Shown here: positions 33,757-43,207 of the stretch, in pieces | Numbering within the stretch: position 1 is the first letter of the stretch | How the letters are laid out: each line of letters begins with the position of its first letter | NCBI GenBank assembly: GCA_963783085.1 | Contig: CAWAMJ010000021.1 | Span: forward strand, 62,001-126,000 | DNA length: 64,000 nt | Reading direction: 5' to 3' | Source: CAVYUC01 sp963783085 | GTDB lineage: Bacteria > Bacteroidota > Bacteroidia > Bacteroidales > Prolixibacteraceae | Translations under genes and position numbers: made by a program | The notes under the pieces: generated by a model | The model's database searches: none | What the model was told of the DNA's origin: nothing | Seen by the model: the letters and a program-made list of their open reading frames with translations, nothing else

Positions 33757-36700
33757 ATGAAGAACAAGTCGGCTAAAATGAACAGCCCCATTCGTTTTAA
33801 AAGCATTTTATTTCTGGTTTTCCTGTTGCCGGTAACAACTGTTTTTGCACAAAACGACTGGGAGAATTCAACGGTTTTTGAACGCAATAAAGAACCGGGT
33901 CACACTACTTTTGTACCGCTCCGTTTAAATGGGAATACCTTAAATTTTGCCAAAGAAGAGAGTCCGTACGTGCAGATGTTAAATGGCGAATGGAAATTTA
34001 GCTGGGCGCCAAAACCTGCTGATCGCCCATTGGATTTTTACAAACCGGAGTTTGATGTTTCAACGTGGAAGGAGATTCCGGTTCCATCCAACTGGCAGCT
34101 TCACGGTTATGGAATTCCTATTTACACCAACACCGTATATCCGTTTAAAGTTGACCCGCCAAACATTCAGCACGATAATAATCCGGTGGGTTCCTACCGT
34201 CGCAATTTTACGATTCCCGCTGAATGGGACGGAAAGGAAATATTCATTCATTTCGACGGGGTGAAGAGCGCCTTTTACCTCTGGATTAACGGACAAAAAG
34301 TGGGTTACAGCCAGGGAAGCATGACTCCTGCTGAATTCAACATTACCAAATACCTGAAAAAAGGAGAGAATGTACTGGCTGCCGAAGTGTACCGCTGGAG
34401 CGACGGCAGTTATCTCGAAGACCAGGACATGTGGCGTTTTAGCGGCGTTTATCGCGATGTTTACCTGATGGCTGCACCCAAAATACACATCCGTGATTTT
34501 TATATTTCTACCGATTTGGATAACAATTTTAAAAATGCTGAGCTGAAAGTGGAAGCGGAAGTAAAAAATCAGACGGACAGCGATATTATGAATTATAAGC
34601 TGAAAGCCACAGTTTTTGAAAAAGGTGAATCTCCTGAAAATGAAGTGGCTGTGTTTACGGGAACGGTTACAGCAGCAATTGGCGAACAAGCGGTGGTTAA
34701 TCTTTCGAAAAAGGTGAAAAAGCCGAAACTGTGGTCGGCTGAAACGCCCAATTTATATACGATGGTCATTGAATTACTCGATGAAAATGGAAATGTAGTG
34801 GAAAAAACCGGGACAAATTTTGGCTTCAAAAAAGTGGAAATCAGGGGCGGCGAATTTTTTGTAAACGGAAAGTCCATTCTTTTAAAAGGAGTAAACCGGC
34901 ATGAGCATGATCCTGATCGTGGACGCGCCATTTCCCGCGATTGGATGATTAAGGACATTCTGTTGATGAAGCAGAATAACATAAATGCCGTGCGCTGTTC
35001 GCATTATCCGAATCAACCGGTGTGGTACGAACTGTGCGACGAATATGGATTATACGTGATGGATGAAACCAACGTGGAATCGCACGGAATCAGTTACGGG
35101 AAAGATATTTTACCGGGCAGCGATCCGAAATGGACAGGTGCAGTGGTTACCCGTTCCGATCGCATGGTGCGCCGCGACAGAAATCATGCTTGTATTGTGG
35201 TTTGGTCGCTGGGAAATGAAGCGGGACATGGCGACAACTTTTACAAAATGGCCGACCGGATTCGCGAATTGGATCCAACACGGCCCATCCATTACCGGCA
35301 AATGAACGAAGCGGCCGACATGGACAGCCAGACATATCCTACACCCGCCTGGATTATTCAACGTGCAAAGGAAAAACCCAACCGTCCGTTTTTGATGAAC
35401 GAATATGCCCATGCCATGGGGAATTCGGTGGGAAACCTTCAGGAATACTGGGATGCCATTGAAAAATATCCGGCGCTGATTGGTGGTTTTATCTGGGACT
35501 GGGTAGACCAGGGACTGCGGCATACAACCGAAAATGGCATTGAATTCTTTGCTTATGGCGGCGATTTCGGCGACAAACCCAACGATGCCAACTTTTGCAT
35601 TAACGGACTTGTTTCTCCCGATCGGTTGCCTCATCCTTCGTTATACGAGGTGAAAAAAGTTTACCAGAATATTTCATCGAAATTGGTGGATGCAGCAATC
35701 TGTAAGAATTTCGATGCACAATAAATTCAATTTTACCAATACTGCTGCGTACTCCGCCGGATATGAATTATTGGAAGACGGAAAGGAAGTGGAGACTGGT
35801 CAGTTGCCCGAAATGGATATTGAGCCGGGAGATACTAAAGAGGTTACAGTGCCGGTGAGATATAATTTAAAAGCCGGTAAAGAATATTTCCTGAAAGTTA
35901 GCTTTTCCCTGAAACAAAATGAAGGCTGGGCTTCGAAAGGACATGTAATTGCCTGGGATCAATTCCTGCTTCAGCAACCGGATGCAGTAAACATGACAGA
36001 GATTTCAGGAACCGGAAACCTCAGCGTTTCTGAGAACGACAATCAAATTTCAGTTTCAGGCAACGGATTTACAATGGTTTTTTCAAAGAAACAGCGGCGA
36101 ATTGACGGGTTTGAAATACAACAACAATGAAATGTTAACTACTCCGGTGGTACCTAATTTCTGGCGCGTTCCGCTTGACAATGATGAAGGGCATGATTTT
36201 CAGATTACTTCAGGGGCGTGGCGCACTGCATCGGCGGACCGGCTGGTGGACCGCGTAGAGGTAAAACCGTTTGAAAACGACAGCGTGCAGGTAAATATTT
36301 CCGCTCGTTTACCCGTATTTTCCATTCCTTATTTTACAACTTACACGGTTTATCCTTCCGGAGCAGTGAAAGTGGCCTGCAACATGAAAATTGAAATGAA
36401 AGCGCCCGAGTTGCCGAGGTTTGGCGTCATGTTCCGAATTCCCGACGATTACAGCGGGATGACCTGGTATGGCCGCGGGCCGCAGGAAACGTATCAGGAC
36501 CGTAAAACAGGCGCTGCTTTTGGCACCTACTCCGGCAAGGTCGACGAACAGATTTATCCGTACATCTATCCGCAGGAAAACGGCAACAAAACCGATGTGC
36601 GCTGGGTAACCTTCACAAATCAAACGGGTTCAGGTATTAAAATTACCGGTTTACCACGTGTGGATATAAGCGCCTGGCCATACACTGCTGAAGTTCTTGA

Positions 36701-36872
36701 AGAAGCAACTCATGATTACCAGTTGCCCGATATGCCGTTTTACACAGTTCAGGTGGATTACAAACAACGTGGCGTGGGTGGAAACAACAGTTGGGGATTA
36801 AAACCGCTCGACAAATACCGTTTACTGGATGATCACTACAGTTATTCATTTATAATATCGCCCGTGAAATAA
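33757..36872 (+). pseudogene. GH2 beta-galactosidase, interrupted by two +1 frameshifts
   Basis: Three abutting frames together encode about 1035 residues of a LacZ-type GH2 enzyme with a signal peptide (SILFLVFLLPVTTVFAQ). Frame one (33757-35724) holds the sugar-binding, Ig-like and barrel domains, including acid/base Glu in VWSLGNEAGHG and nucleophile Glu in LMNEYAHAMGN. The frame shifts by one base at 35696-35709, giving ISMHNKFNFTN on repair, and again at 36107-36112 (GGGTTT), giving IDGLKYNNNEM on repair. The remainder (PVVPNFWRVPLDNDEG to 36872) is the C-terminal small-chain domain. Both changes are one-base insertions. A sequencing or assembly error would make this an intact secreted galactosidase. 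Confidence 0.88.
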
Positions 36873-36896
36873 ATACCTTTCTAAACTTTTAAATCA

Positions 36897-37955
36897 ATGG
36901 TAAAAATCGATAAAACAAAACCGGTGCTGGTAACCGGCGCCACCGGATTTGTGGCCGGCTGGCTGGTGAAAAAACTTCTTGACGAGGGGTTTACGGTTCA
37001 TGCTTCGGTCAGGGATCCGAAGAACAAAAGGAAGATTGCTTTTCTTGATGAACTGGCAGCAAAAGCACCCGGAAATATCAGGTATTTTAAATCGGATCTG
37101 TTGGAAGAAGGTTCCTTTGCAGGAGCGATGAACGGATGCGAGTTGGTTTTTCATACTGCTTCGCCATTTATAATTTCAGTCGACAATCCGCAAAAAGAGC
37201 TGATTGAACCGGCATTGCAGGGGACGCGAAACGTGCTGGAACAGGCCAATAAATCGGAATCGGTAAAACGGGTAGTATTAACCAGCAGTTGCGCAGCTAT
37301 TTACGGCGACAATATCGACATTAAAAAAGCGCCCAACGGTGTTTATACCGAAGAGGTCTGGAATACCAGCTCGTCGCTCGAAAACGGACCTTATTCCTAT
37401 TCCAAAACGCTGGCCGAAAAAGAGGCCTGGAAAATCAACGAACAGCAGTCGCGATGGGATTTGGTGGTTGTTAATCCGTCGCTGGTGCTGGGCCCGGCAT
37501 TGAATTCGGACGCAGTTACTTCGGAGAGCTACCGGATTGTCAAACAATTTGGCGACGGTTCGCTGAAGCAGGGCGTTCCAAAACTGGGGTTTGGCATGGT
37601 TGACGTTCGCGATGTAGCTGAAGTTCATTTCAAAGCCGGGTTTACACCCGAAGCAAAGGGGCGTTACATAACCTCGGGACACAATACCTGGTTCCTCGAA
37701 ATGGCAAAAACGCTGCTTCCAAAATACGGCGATAAATATCCGATCCCGAAAAAAGAAATGCCCAAATGGCTGATTTGGCTCACCGGACCGATGATTAATA
37801 AGGCTGTAAGCCGGAAATTCGTATCCCGAAATGTAGGTTATCCATTTGTTGCAGATAACTCGAAAGGCAAAAAAGAGTTGGGGATTACTTACCGGCCGCT
37901 GGAAGAGACGATGAACGACACTTTTCAGGAGTTAATCGACAGGGGAATTATTTAG
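36897..37955 (+). CDS. NAD-dependent epimerase/dehydratase-like SDR (dihydroflavonol/aldehyde reductase type)
   Basis: This 352-residue extended SDR has the cofactor motif VLVTGATGFVAGWLV (GxxGxxG) and the catalytic Ser-Tyr-Lys as LTSSCAAIYG and PYSYSKTLAEK. LVVVNPSLVLGPAL is typical of the subfamily that includes dihydroflavonol and methylglyoxal/aldehyde reductases. It would reduce a carbonyl with NADPH in the cytoplasm. It lies 24 bp after the beta-galactosidase remnant and could be co-transcribed with it. No signal peptide is present. Confidence 0.88.
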   Translation: MVKIDKTKPVLVTGATGFVAGWLVKKLLDEGFTVHASVRDPKNKRKIAFLDELAAKAPGNIRYFKSDLLEEGSFAGAMNGCELVFHTASPFIISVDNPQKELIEPALQGTRNVLEQANKSESVKRVVLTSSCAAIYGDNIDIKKAPNGVYTEEVWNTSSSLENGPYSYSKTLAEKEAWKINEQQSRWDLVVVNPSLVLGPALNSDAVTSESYRIVKQFGDGSLKQGVPKLGFGMVDVRDVAEVHFKAGFTPEAKGRYITSGHNTWFLEMAKTLLPKYGDKYPIPKKEMPKWLIWLTGPMINKAVSRKFVSRNVGYPFVADNSKGKKELGITYRPLEETMNDTFQELIDRGII

Positions 37956-38117
37956 TCCATGCCGGGAAAAAATAACCGCGAAACCGGGAAAAAATCCCCC
38001 GCTCCCGCGCGACTGCATCGCGTGGTTTTGAAGCAAGTTCATGAAAAATTTCTTAATTTTATCCATTTCTGAAAATAAACTGTTTCATGAGCCGGAATTT
38101 CAAGTGTCATAATCCTG

Positions 38118-38570
38118 ATGGTGTATATTTTAGAAGTTTTGTCCCGAGTGCTGGGGAATGAGTGGCTGGACGTGTTTACCTGTAATGGCAGCAACTGGGA
38201 TTATGAATACAACCTTACTGACCATTTGGGAAATACAAGGGTGGCATTCAGCGGGCACAGCAACGGGAAGCCCGAGGTAATGCAGAAAACGGATTATTAT
38301 CCGTTCGGGATGGTAATGACCCAGCAGAATACCTTTGCAAGCGGGGTAAAGGGTAACAAGTACCTTTATAATGGAAAAGAACTCCAGGATGACGAAGTCG
38401 GTGGAACTAAGTTGGACTGGTACGATTACGGAGCAAGGTTCTATGACCCTGAATTGGGCAGGTGGCACGTGGTTGACCCAAATGCAAATGAATATTACTT
38501 TACTTCTCCATTTAGCTATTGTTTAAACAATCCTATAATTTTTGTCGATCCTGGATGGGAGAAAAGTTAA
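38118..38570 (+). pseudogene. Rhs/YD-repeat core fragment, decayed
   Basis: This 150-residue frame carries the Rhs core end: YNLTDHLGNTRVAFSGHSNG, QKTDYYPFGM, KYLYNGKELQDDEVGG, LDWYDYGARFYDPELGRWHV and LNNPIIFVDP. The bulk of the YD-repeat shell (normally more than 1000 residues) is missing upstream and the frame stops four codons after the DP boundary, where a toxin tip should begin. In intact systems the shell encapsulates a C-terminal toxin cleaved after this motif. The 1.3 kb that follows shows only broken frames, so this is an orphan tip whose toxin has decayed. Confidence 0.85.
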
Positions 38571-39640
38571 ATTGAAAAAAAAATAATTATTTGAAGCAAA
38601 GGTGCATGCTAGTAAGCTCCACTTTTTAAGAAAACCAATGAAGATAGTGGATTAAGCAATAAGCAGATGGTTTGGGAAAGGCTACATTGATGATGATTTG
38701 GGGAATTTTATTGTAAAAACAGCGTTAAATTTTGGAGAACATGGCAAAGATGGAGATATATTTGGAGCTGATTTTGGAGTATCACTTTATGCATCTCACA
38801 GATAAAGTAAAAGTAAAAGAATAGATCAGTTTTTAAGTATCGCCGAAACTAATGTGGCATGAACTTGCATTGGGGATGAATCGGAAAGGGAAGTTTGGTA
38901 TCGGCATTGGGGCTGGTTTAGGAGAAGGAAAATTCATCTAAAGACAACCACTATAAATGCATTCTACTTGGAAAACTGCATATTACAGACCAAGATACTG
39001 AAAAGGAATAAAGGGGAATATCAATATAGCTACTCAATAGAGGATGGGAAATTAGTTTTACCATGTAAAGCAAGGAGATAGTACAAACTGAGACCGGATA
39101 TTAAAGTAACAACTGACATTGATAAAAATTTATTTAGTTGTCTTAGTTGCTTTCTTCCTTTACACATGTAAAAGAGAAAAAAATGATAAGCAAGACGTAT
39201 ATATTATTATGCATAGACCAATTGAAGGTGGAATAGACCGGACAAAGTAATAATCGATACTCCTATCAGTAACATATTAAAAATAGAAAGCAAGAAAGTA
39301 AGCTTGAAAGTCTTATTAAGAATCGATTAATAAATCAGTCAGTTTCAGCCGGAGATTTAAAATTGTTTATGTTATTCTCACAAAAGGAAGTTTTAATCAA
39401 CCCGTGGTATTTATAAATTTATTTTTCGAATATTAAGAAAGGATATTTTGTACTATATTATACAAGCCATATCATAGTCTAAAAAAGGATTACTATGGAC
39501 AGGTAGTATATTTATAGTATTCGTTGATTCGGGCAAAATGGATAAAGATGACTTATCGAGTTTCAAAAAAGCAAATGTAACGATACAATTTTAAAAGACT
39601 TTATGAGCCACCTCCTTTGCCTGATGATGAATAACAATAA
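38571..39640 (+). pseudogene. Decayed toxin/immunity region after the first Rhs tip
   Basis: No open frame longer than about 60 codons is present in this 1.07-kb stretch, which is A+T-rich compared with its surroundings. Short coding traces remain: GYIDDDLGNFIVKTALNFGE near 38683-38742, a lipoprotein start at 39119, and VDSGKMDKDDLSSFKKANVT near 39530-39590. The position, directly after an Rhs tip and before a terminator, fits a former toxin domain and its immunity gene. Assignment of the traces is tentative. Confidence 0.45.
39119..39250 (+). pseudogene. Truncated lipoprotein, possible immunity remnant
   Basis: A TTG-initiated frame encodes about 43 residues with a lipoprotein signal, LIKIYLVVLVAFFLYTCK, followed by REKNDKQDVYIIMHRPIEGG and a stop. 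Downstream sequence has coding-like fragments in other frames. It lies in the decayed cassette between the two Rhs tips, where an exported immunity protein would be expected. Confidence 0.35.
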
Positions 39641-39642
39641 AC

Positions 39643-39666
39643 AAAAGCCCGGCGTTGCCGGGCTTT
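39643..39666 (+). terminator. Terminator at the end of the first Rhs cassette
   Basis: A short GC-rich stem, AGCCCGGC with GCCGGGCT around a GTT loop, is followed by TTCT and preceded by AAA. It marks the end of the decayed cassette. Confidence 0.75.
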
Positions 39667-39879
39667 CTAAGATAAAATGACTGTATAACAATATTATTTT
39701 GATGTAGTTATTTTGTATAAGAAATGGAAGATAACCAAATTGTTCTATGAAAAAAGCTGCCTTGAGGTTTTTCCCGTCGTAGCAGAATCAAATTTTTCTG
39801 ATATTATTACGATGAATGAATGTCGTAGTAAATTAAGTAAAAAAGTTCTTTGATTTATTTTGGTATAATGGTGTTGTGA

Positions 39880-40632
39880 TTGAATTGGCATGATTACGGG
39901 GCTCGGTTCTATGACCCGCAGTTAGGGAGGTTCCATACAGTAGACCCATTAGCTGAAGATTACGACTCTTGGACACCATATCACTATGTACATAACAATC
40001 CGATTCTTTTGATTGACCCAACCGGTATGGGAGCAACAAGGTTTGAAGATGAAGAAGGAAAAACCGTCGCAAATATAGACGATGGTTCTAATGCTGTTTT
40101 TAGACAAACAGGTGAAGGTAATAGTAAGCATTACGAGTTTACAGGTTTTGATGAAAGCCAGGGAGGTGTAAATGTTGTAAGTCTCTCAACTGCAATACAA
40201 GAACAACAAAACCTTAATAATGAGAATCCTAGTATAGCACAAAATGCTGATGGTAACGGTGAAACTCACTGTAATCAATCTACTCAGAATACACTAAAGA
40301 CAGTGGCATCTGTAACAAAAGATGAGTCTTTAAAAGTCACAGGACGTGCAAATACAATGTTGGATAAAATGGCTTCTGGTGAAGTAAAAAGTCTGGTGCC
40401 AGCTAGTTTGGAAACAGCAAGAGCTAATGCAAAACAAGGAGGGTTAAGCATTGTTGGATTTAGGCCTGTCAAAGGGACTGGACATGTTGCTACCTTCTCT
40501 ACTGGTACTAACATCAAAAAGGGTGAAATACAGAATATTGGTCCTAAGAAATACTCGGGATTTGTATCTCTAAATTCAGCGATTAGTAAAAAGAAGACGA
40601 AAAATATATTATATTCTAACCAATACAATTGA
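39880..40632 (+). CDS. Rhs tip with C-terminal cysteine amidase/peptidase-like toxin domain
   Basis: The frame starts (TTG at 39880) inside the Rhs core end: WHDYGARFYDPQLGRFHTVD then YVHNNPILLIDPTG. After this boundary comes a distinct 200-residue domain. Residues 129-137 are THCNQSTQN with candidate catalytic Cys131; residues 198-205 are KGTGHVAT with candidate His202; the end IGPKKYSGFVSLNSAI matches NlpC/P60- or CHAP-like amidases that cut peptidoglycan peptides. The upstream shell is missing, and a degenerate YNG trace lies just before the start, so this is a displaced tip cassette. Whether it is translated alone or joined to a shell by recombination is unknown. Confidence 0.7.
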   Translation: MNWHDYGARFYDPQLGRFHTVDPLAEDYDSWTPYHYVHNNPILLIDPTGMGATRFEDEEGKTVANIDDGSNAVFRQTGEGNSKHYEFTGFDESQGGVNVVSLSTAIQEQQNLNNENPSIAQNADGNGETHCNQSTQNTLKTVASVTKDESLKVTGRANTMLDKMASGEVKSLVPASLETARANAKQGGLSIVGFRPVKGTGHVATFSTGTNIKKGEIQNIGPKKYSGFVSLNSAISKKKTKNILYSNQYN

Positions 40633-40723
40633 TGAAGTTGTAATAAAACCACAAAAATGAAAAAGATAACTTTCTTTTTTGCAATGCTTTTGAATCTGTT
40701 GCTTTTAGAGTGTTCTGCTCAAA

Positions 40724-41152
40724 ATGTTAACTTTAAACGGAACTTGGCAGGTAAAAACTCTAAATCAAGGCTCTGCTCTTTTGGATAGCTATACTTTTAA
40801 TACAACCGATTCTACGTTTCAATTTAAACCCAATGAATATAACGGACTTAACAGAATCCTAAATTTTGGTGGACACTTTGAAACAAAAAAGGATACACTT
40901 TCTTTTATTATCGAATATACAACGGAATATATTAAAGGAATCCCCATAAGAAGTAGAACAACAACACTGTCAGACACATGGGAATTAATAGACGGAAGAG
41001 TTGTTAAGCAAGATTTGAGCGAGAAAAACGTTGAAAAGGTTTATTATAGATTGGGTTTTGATGAAACAACTAAAAGTAACTTCATACAAATAGATGATGT
41101 ACGAATCTATAAGATAAATCAGAATAGAGAAACTTTTCGGGATATAGTTTAG
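40724..41152 (+). CDS. Putative immunity protein, lipocalin-like; signal peptide out of frame
   Basis: The main frame (142 residues) begins MLTLNGTWQVKTLNQ and contains beta-strand segments like a small lipocalin-type barrel: SYTFNTTDSTFQFKPNEYNG, LSFIIEYTTEYIKGIP and DTWELIDGRVV. An ATG at 40658 starts a lipoprotein-like signal, MKKITFFL. Its continuation, AMLLNLLLLECSAQN with a lipobox, is displaced by one base at the T-run 40676-40680, and the body is displaced again near 40724. It follows the toxin tip by about 90 bp on the same strand, as expected of an immunity gene for a cell-wall toxin. Export and function depend on whether the signal is really broken. Confidence 0.55.
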   Translation: MLTLNGTWQVKTLNQGSALLDSYTFNTTDSTFQFKPNEYNGLNRILNFGGHFETKKDTLSFIIEYTTEYIKGIPIRSRTTTLSDTWELIDGRVVKQDLSEKNVEKVYYRLGFDETTKSNFIQIDDVRIYKINQNRETFRDIV

Positions 41153-41188
41153 TTTAAGCAGCCCTGACCAGATTGGTTGGGACTTGCT

Positions 41189-41533
41189 TTATAGAGCAGC
41201 AATATTTTTAATCTTAATTTTTTGAATCAGTGCATCGAGAGTGAACAGGACATGCTCCTTTTCTTCCTTGTCCATATTTTCAATGTCATTTAACCGGCGC
41301 AGCATGTCCGGGTCTTTTAGTGCATTTTCCTGGTCTGTCTCCCCGAGCAGGTAACCAACGGTGGTATTTAAAATTGCAGCCAGTTTTCTGGCCACTTCAA
41401 TTGATGGGGTCATCTCATCACGCTCGTAACGGCTAATTACCGAAACTGAGGTGCTGAGCTGTTTGGCCAGTTCGGTCTGCGACAATTTTTGCCCTTTCCT
41501 GAGTTCCGCTATTTTCTTACCAAAAGAAGCCAT
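41189..41533 (-). CDS. XRE-family transcriptional regulator
   Basis: This 114-residue protein has an N-terminal Cro/C1-type helix-turn-helix: GKKIAELRKGQKLSQTELAK, then QLSTSVSVISRYERDEMTPS (recognition helix), then IEVARKLAAILNTTVGYLLG. The last 45 residues form an acidic/basic helix suited to dimerisation (ENMDKEEKEHVLFTLDALIQ). It is divergent from the primase gene, and three related AACCTTnnnA-type sites lie in or beside the shared intergenic region, so autorepression and control of the primase are likely. Such repressors are typical of phages and mobile elements. Confidence 0.9.
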   Translation of the reverse strand: MASFGKKIAELRKGQKLSQTELAKQLSTSVSVISRYERDEMTPSIEVARKLAAILNTTVGYLLGETDQENALKDPDMLRRLNDIENMDKEEKEHVLFTLDALIQKIKIKNIAAL

Positions 41534-41540
41534 AATTTTT

Positions 41541-41670
41541 AACCTTAAAAGAGTTGAATTAGCCCTATATTACAGGTATTGTGCAAATATACAAACCTTA
41601 TAAGATAAAATAAAATCAAAAAAAATTTATTTGTTTTACATGATAAGATTAATTTTGACCGTAAAAGGTT
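41541..41670. promoter_or_regulatory. Divergent control region with three AACCTT operator-like sites
   Basis: AACCTTAAAAG at 41541-41551, AACCTTATAAG at 41594-41604 and, on the other strand, AACCTTTTAC at 41661-41670 are near-repeats; the second contains the palindrome CTTATAAG. Candidate promoters overlap them: minus-strand TATATTTG (complement of 41584-41591) for the repressor, and TTTG (41630-41633) with TAATTTTG (41650-41657) for the primase. The layout suggests repressor binding at iterated sites. Confidence 0.5.
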
Positions 41671-41767
41671 AAAAATATTTTTTTATGGAAATCCAAAGAG
41701 ATAAACTCCCGGCTTTCAATCCTCACCGTTTTAAACCACTACAACCTGCGAACCTGACCGCCACCAA

Positions 41768-43207
41768 ATGCTAAAATGCCCTTTTCATGAAGACGACCAG
41801 CCCAGCCTTAAAATCTATGCCGAAACCAACACCTTTAACTGTTTTGGCTGTAACGCCAACGGAGATGCAATCGAGTTTATCCAGCGGAAAGAAAATCTAA
41901 GCAAACACCAGGCACTGGTAAAAGCGGCGGAATTAGTGGAAGCCCCTTCCCGGTCTTTCCCGAGGGGGAAGGAGACAAAAACCACCGAAAACAAACAAGG
42001 TCACACCGAAATACTGACAAAGATTTTTACCTACTTTCAAAACGGATTGAACAGCGGCGTTGCCATCAAGCCCAAAGAATACCTGCAGGAACGGGGACTG
42101 GATTACAAACTTTTGGAAGCCGGTTACAACAGTGGCCAGTTTCACCACCGGGGCAAACTGAGCGACAAAGACCAGCAAGCCTGTATCGATGCCGGGTTGT
42201 TAATCCCTTACGGCGGGAATATCCCAAAAGCCAAAGGAAAGACTTATATACCCTTTGCCAAAGACTGCATTATCTTCCCGCTAAAAAACAGGCAAAACCA
42301 AATCACCGGTATTTACGGGCGAAGCATTATCAATAATGCAAAGTCGAAACATTACTATCTGAAAAACCGCACCGGGCTTTATCCCGGCTATCCAAAACCA
42401 AACACTACAAAACTGATTTTAACAGAAGCCATCATTGATGCAGCCACACTTTTACAGATACCGGAAGTCACCGCCCATTTTGAAATACTCACCTGTTACG
42501 GTGTAAACGGGTTGACAACAGAAATTTTACAGGCCATCAAAGAACTGCCCAATCTGGAAGAAATCGTGTTTTTCTTCGACGGCGACAAAGCCGGAAATGA
42601 AGCTGTAAAACGATACCAGGAAGAATTGTTTAACGAACTGCCGGGCGTAAAACTCTCAGTCGTAGAAACCCCCGAAGGCGAAGACATCAACAGCCTGTTT
42701 TTGAATTACGATAAAGATGCAATACTGCAACTGATTGAAGAACGAAAAGCAGCCCCTCTAAATCTCCCCGAGAGGGAGACTTTGGAGCAGACACCTCAAA
42801 CCCCTTCTTCTGAAACTACCGGGCAGGGGCTTCTGAATACTGCAAACCCTGAATTTATCACTTACACCACACCTGAACTCCAAATCATTTTGCTTGGTGG
42901 TATCAACCTGCAGCAACTGGACAGGCTCCGGACAACCATTAAAACAACCCGGAACGGAAGCACTAACCCGCTACATTCCATCCGGCACACCATCGACTTG
43001 TATCACAGCGATTATTTGGAGAAATTTATAAACAAAGCCAGCGAACAACTGGAAACCGGCACGACTGTTTTGCGCACGGCATTGGCAGAACTCACCGACC
43101 AGATAGAAAAATACAGGCTGGCAAAAATCGAAAGCCGTAAAGAAAAACGCCCGCAGGAACGGCAATTGACCGAAGCCCGGAAACCCCTTGCTGGCGCGGG
43201 TCTGTGA
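41768..43207 (+). CDS. CHC2 zinc-finger/Toprim DNA primase of a mobile element, N-terminus frameshifted
   Basis: The 479-residue open frame begins MLKCPFHEDDQPSL, inside the CHC2 zinc finger (CPFH then CFGC ligands). The Toprim-like region has KLILTEAIIDAATLL and IVFFFDGDKAGNEA (metal Glu and Asp). The true start is probably the ATG at 41685: removing one base at 41695-41697 and one near 41748-41752 restores MEIQEINSRLSILTVLNHYN then LEPDRHQMLKCPFHEDD, a natural N-terminus. So about 28 codons are lost through two +1 shifts. Palindromic repeats lie inside the gene at 41945 and 42753, and the stop falls within another at 43191. Such primases serve conjugative or phage elements; no integrase or transfer genes remain. 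Confidence 0.82.
   Translation: MLKCPFHEDDQPSLKIYAETNTFNCFGCNANGDAIEFIQRKENLSKHQALVKAAELVEAPSRSFPRGKETKTTENKQGHTEILTKIFTYFQNGLNSGVAIKPKEYLQERGLDYKLLEAGYNSGQFHHRGKLSDKDQQACIDAGLLIPYGGNIPKAKGKTYIPFAKDCIIFPLKNRQNQITGIYGRSIINNAKSKHYYLKNRTGLYPGYPKPNTTKLILTEAIIDAATLLQIPEVTAHFEILTCYGVNGLTTEILQAIKELPNLEEIVFFFDGDKAGNEAVKRYQEELFNELPGVKLSVVETPEGEDINSLFLNYDKDAILQLIEERKAAPLNLPERETLEQTPQTPSSETTGQGLLNTANPEFITYTTPELQIILLGGINLQQLDRLRTTIKTTRNGSTNPLHSIRHTIDLYHSDYLEKFINKASEQLETGTTVLRTALAELTDQIEKYRLAKIESRKEKRPQERQLTEARKPLAGAGL
41945..41972. repeat. Palindromic repeat inside the primase gene
   Basis: CCTTCCC near 41945 and GGGGGAAGG to 41972 can pair, and the stretch reads in frame as Ser-Arg-Ser-Phe-Pro-Arg-Gly-Lys, a Pro/Ser/Arg-rich insert between the zinc finger and the Toprim region. 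Its style resembles dispersed intergenic palindromes. Confidence 0.4.
42753..42790. repeat. In-frame copy of an intergenic palindromic repeat in the primase gene
   Basis: CCCCTCTAAATCTCCCC followed by GAGAGGGAGACTTTGGAG closely resembles the complement of 49866-49893 (CCCCTAAATCCCCTCAAGGG then GACTTTGAAG) in the palindrome upstream of the TCA operon. Here it is translated as Ala-Pro-Leu-Asn-Leu-Pro-Glu-Arg-Glu-Thr-Leu. Confidence 0.55.

Noticed and set aside
38118..40632. A single long Rhs gene broken by decay
   Set aside because: Both fragments contain the same core-end motif (YDYGARFYDP and HDYGARFYDP), so they are two separate tips and not parts of one protein.
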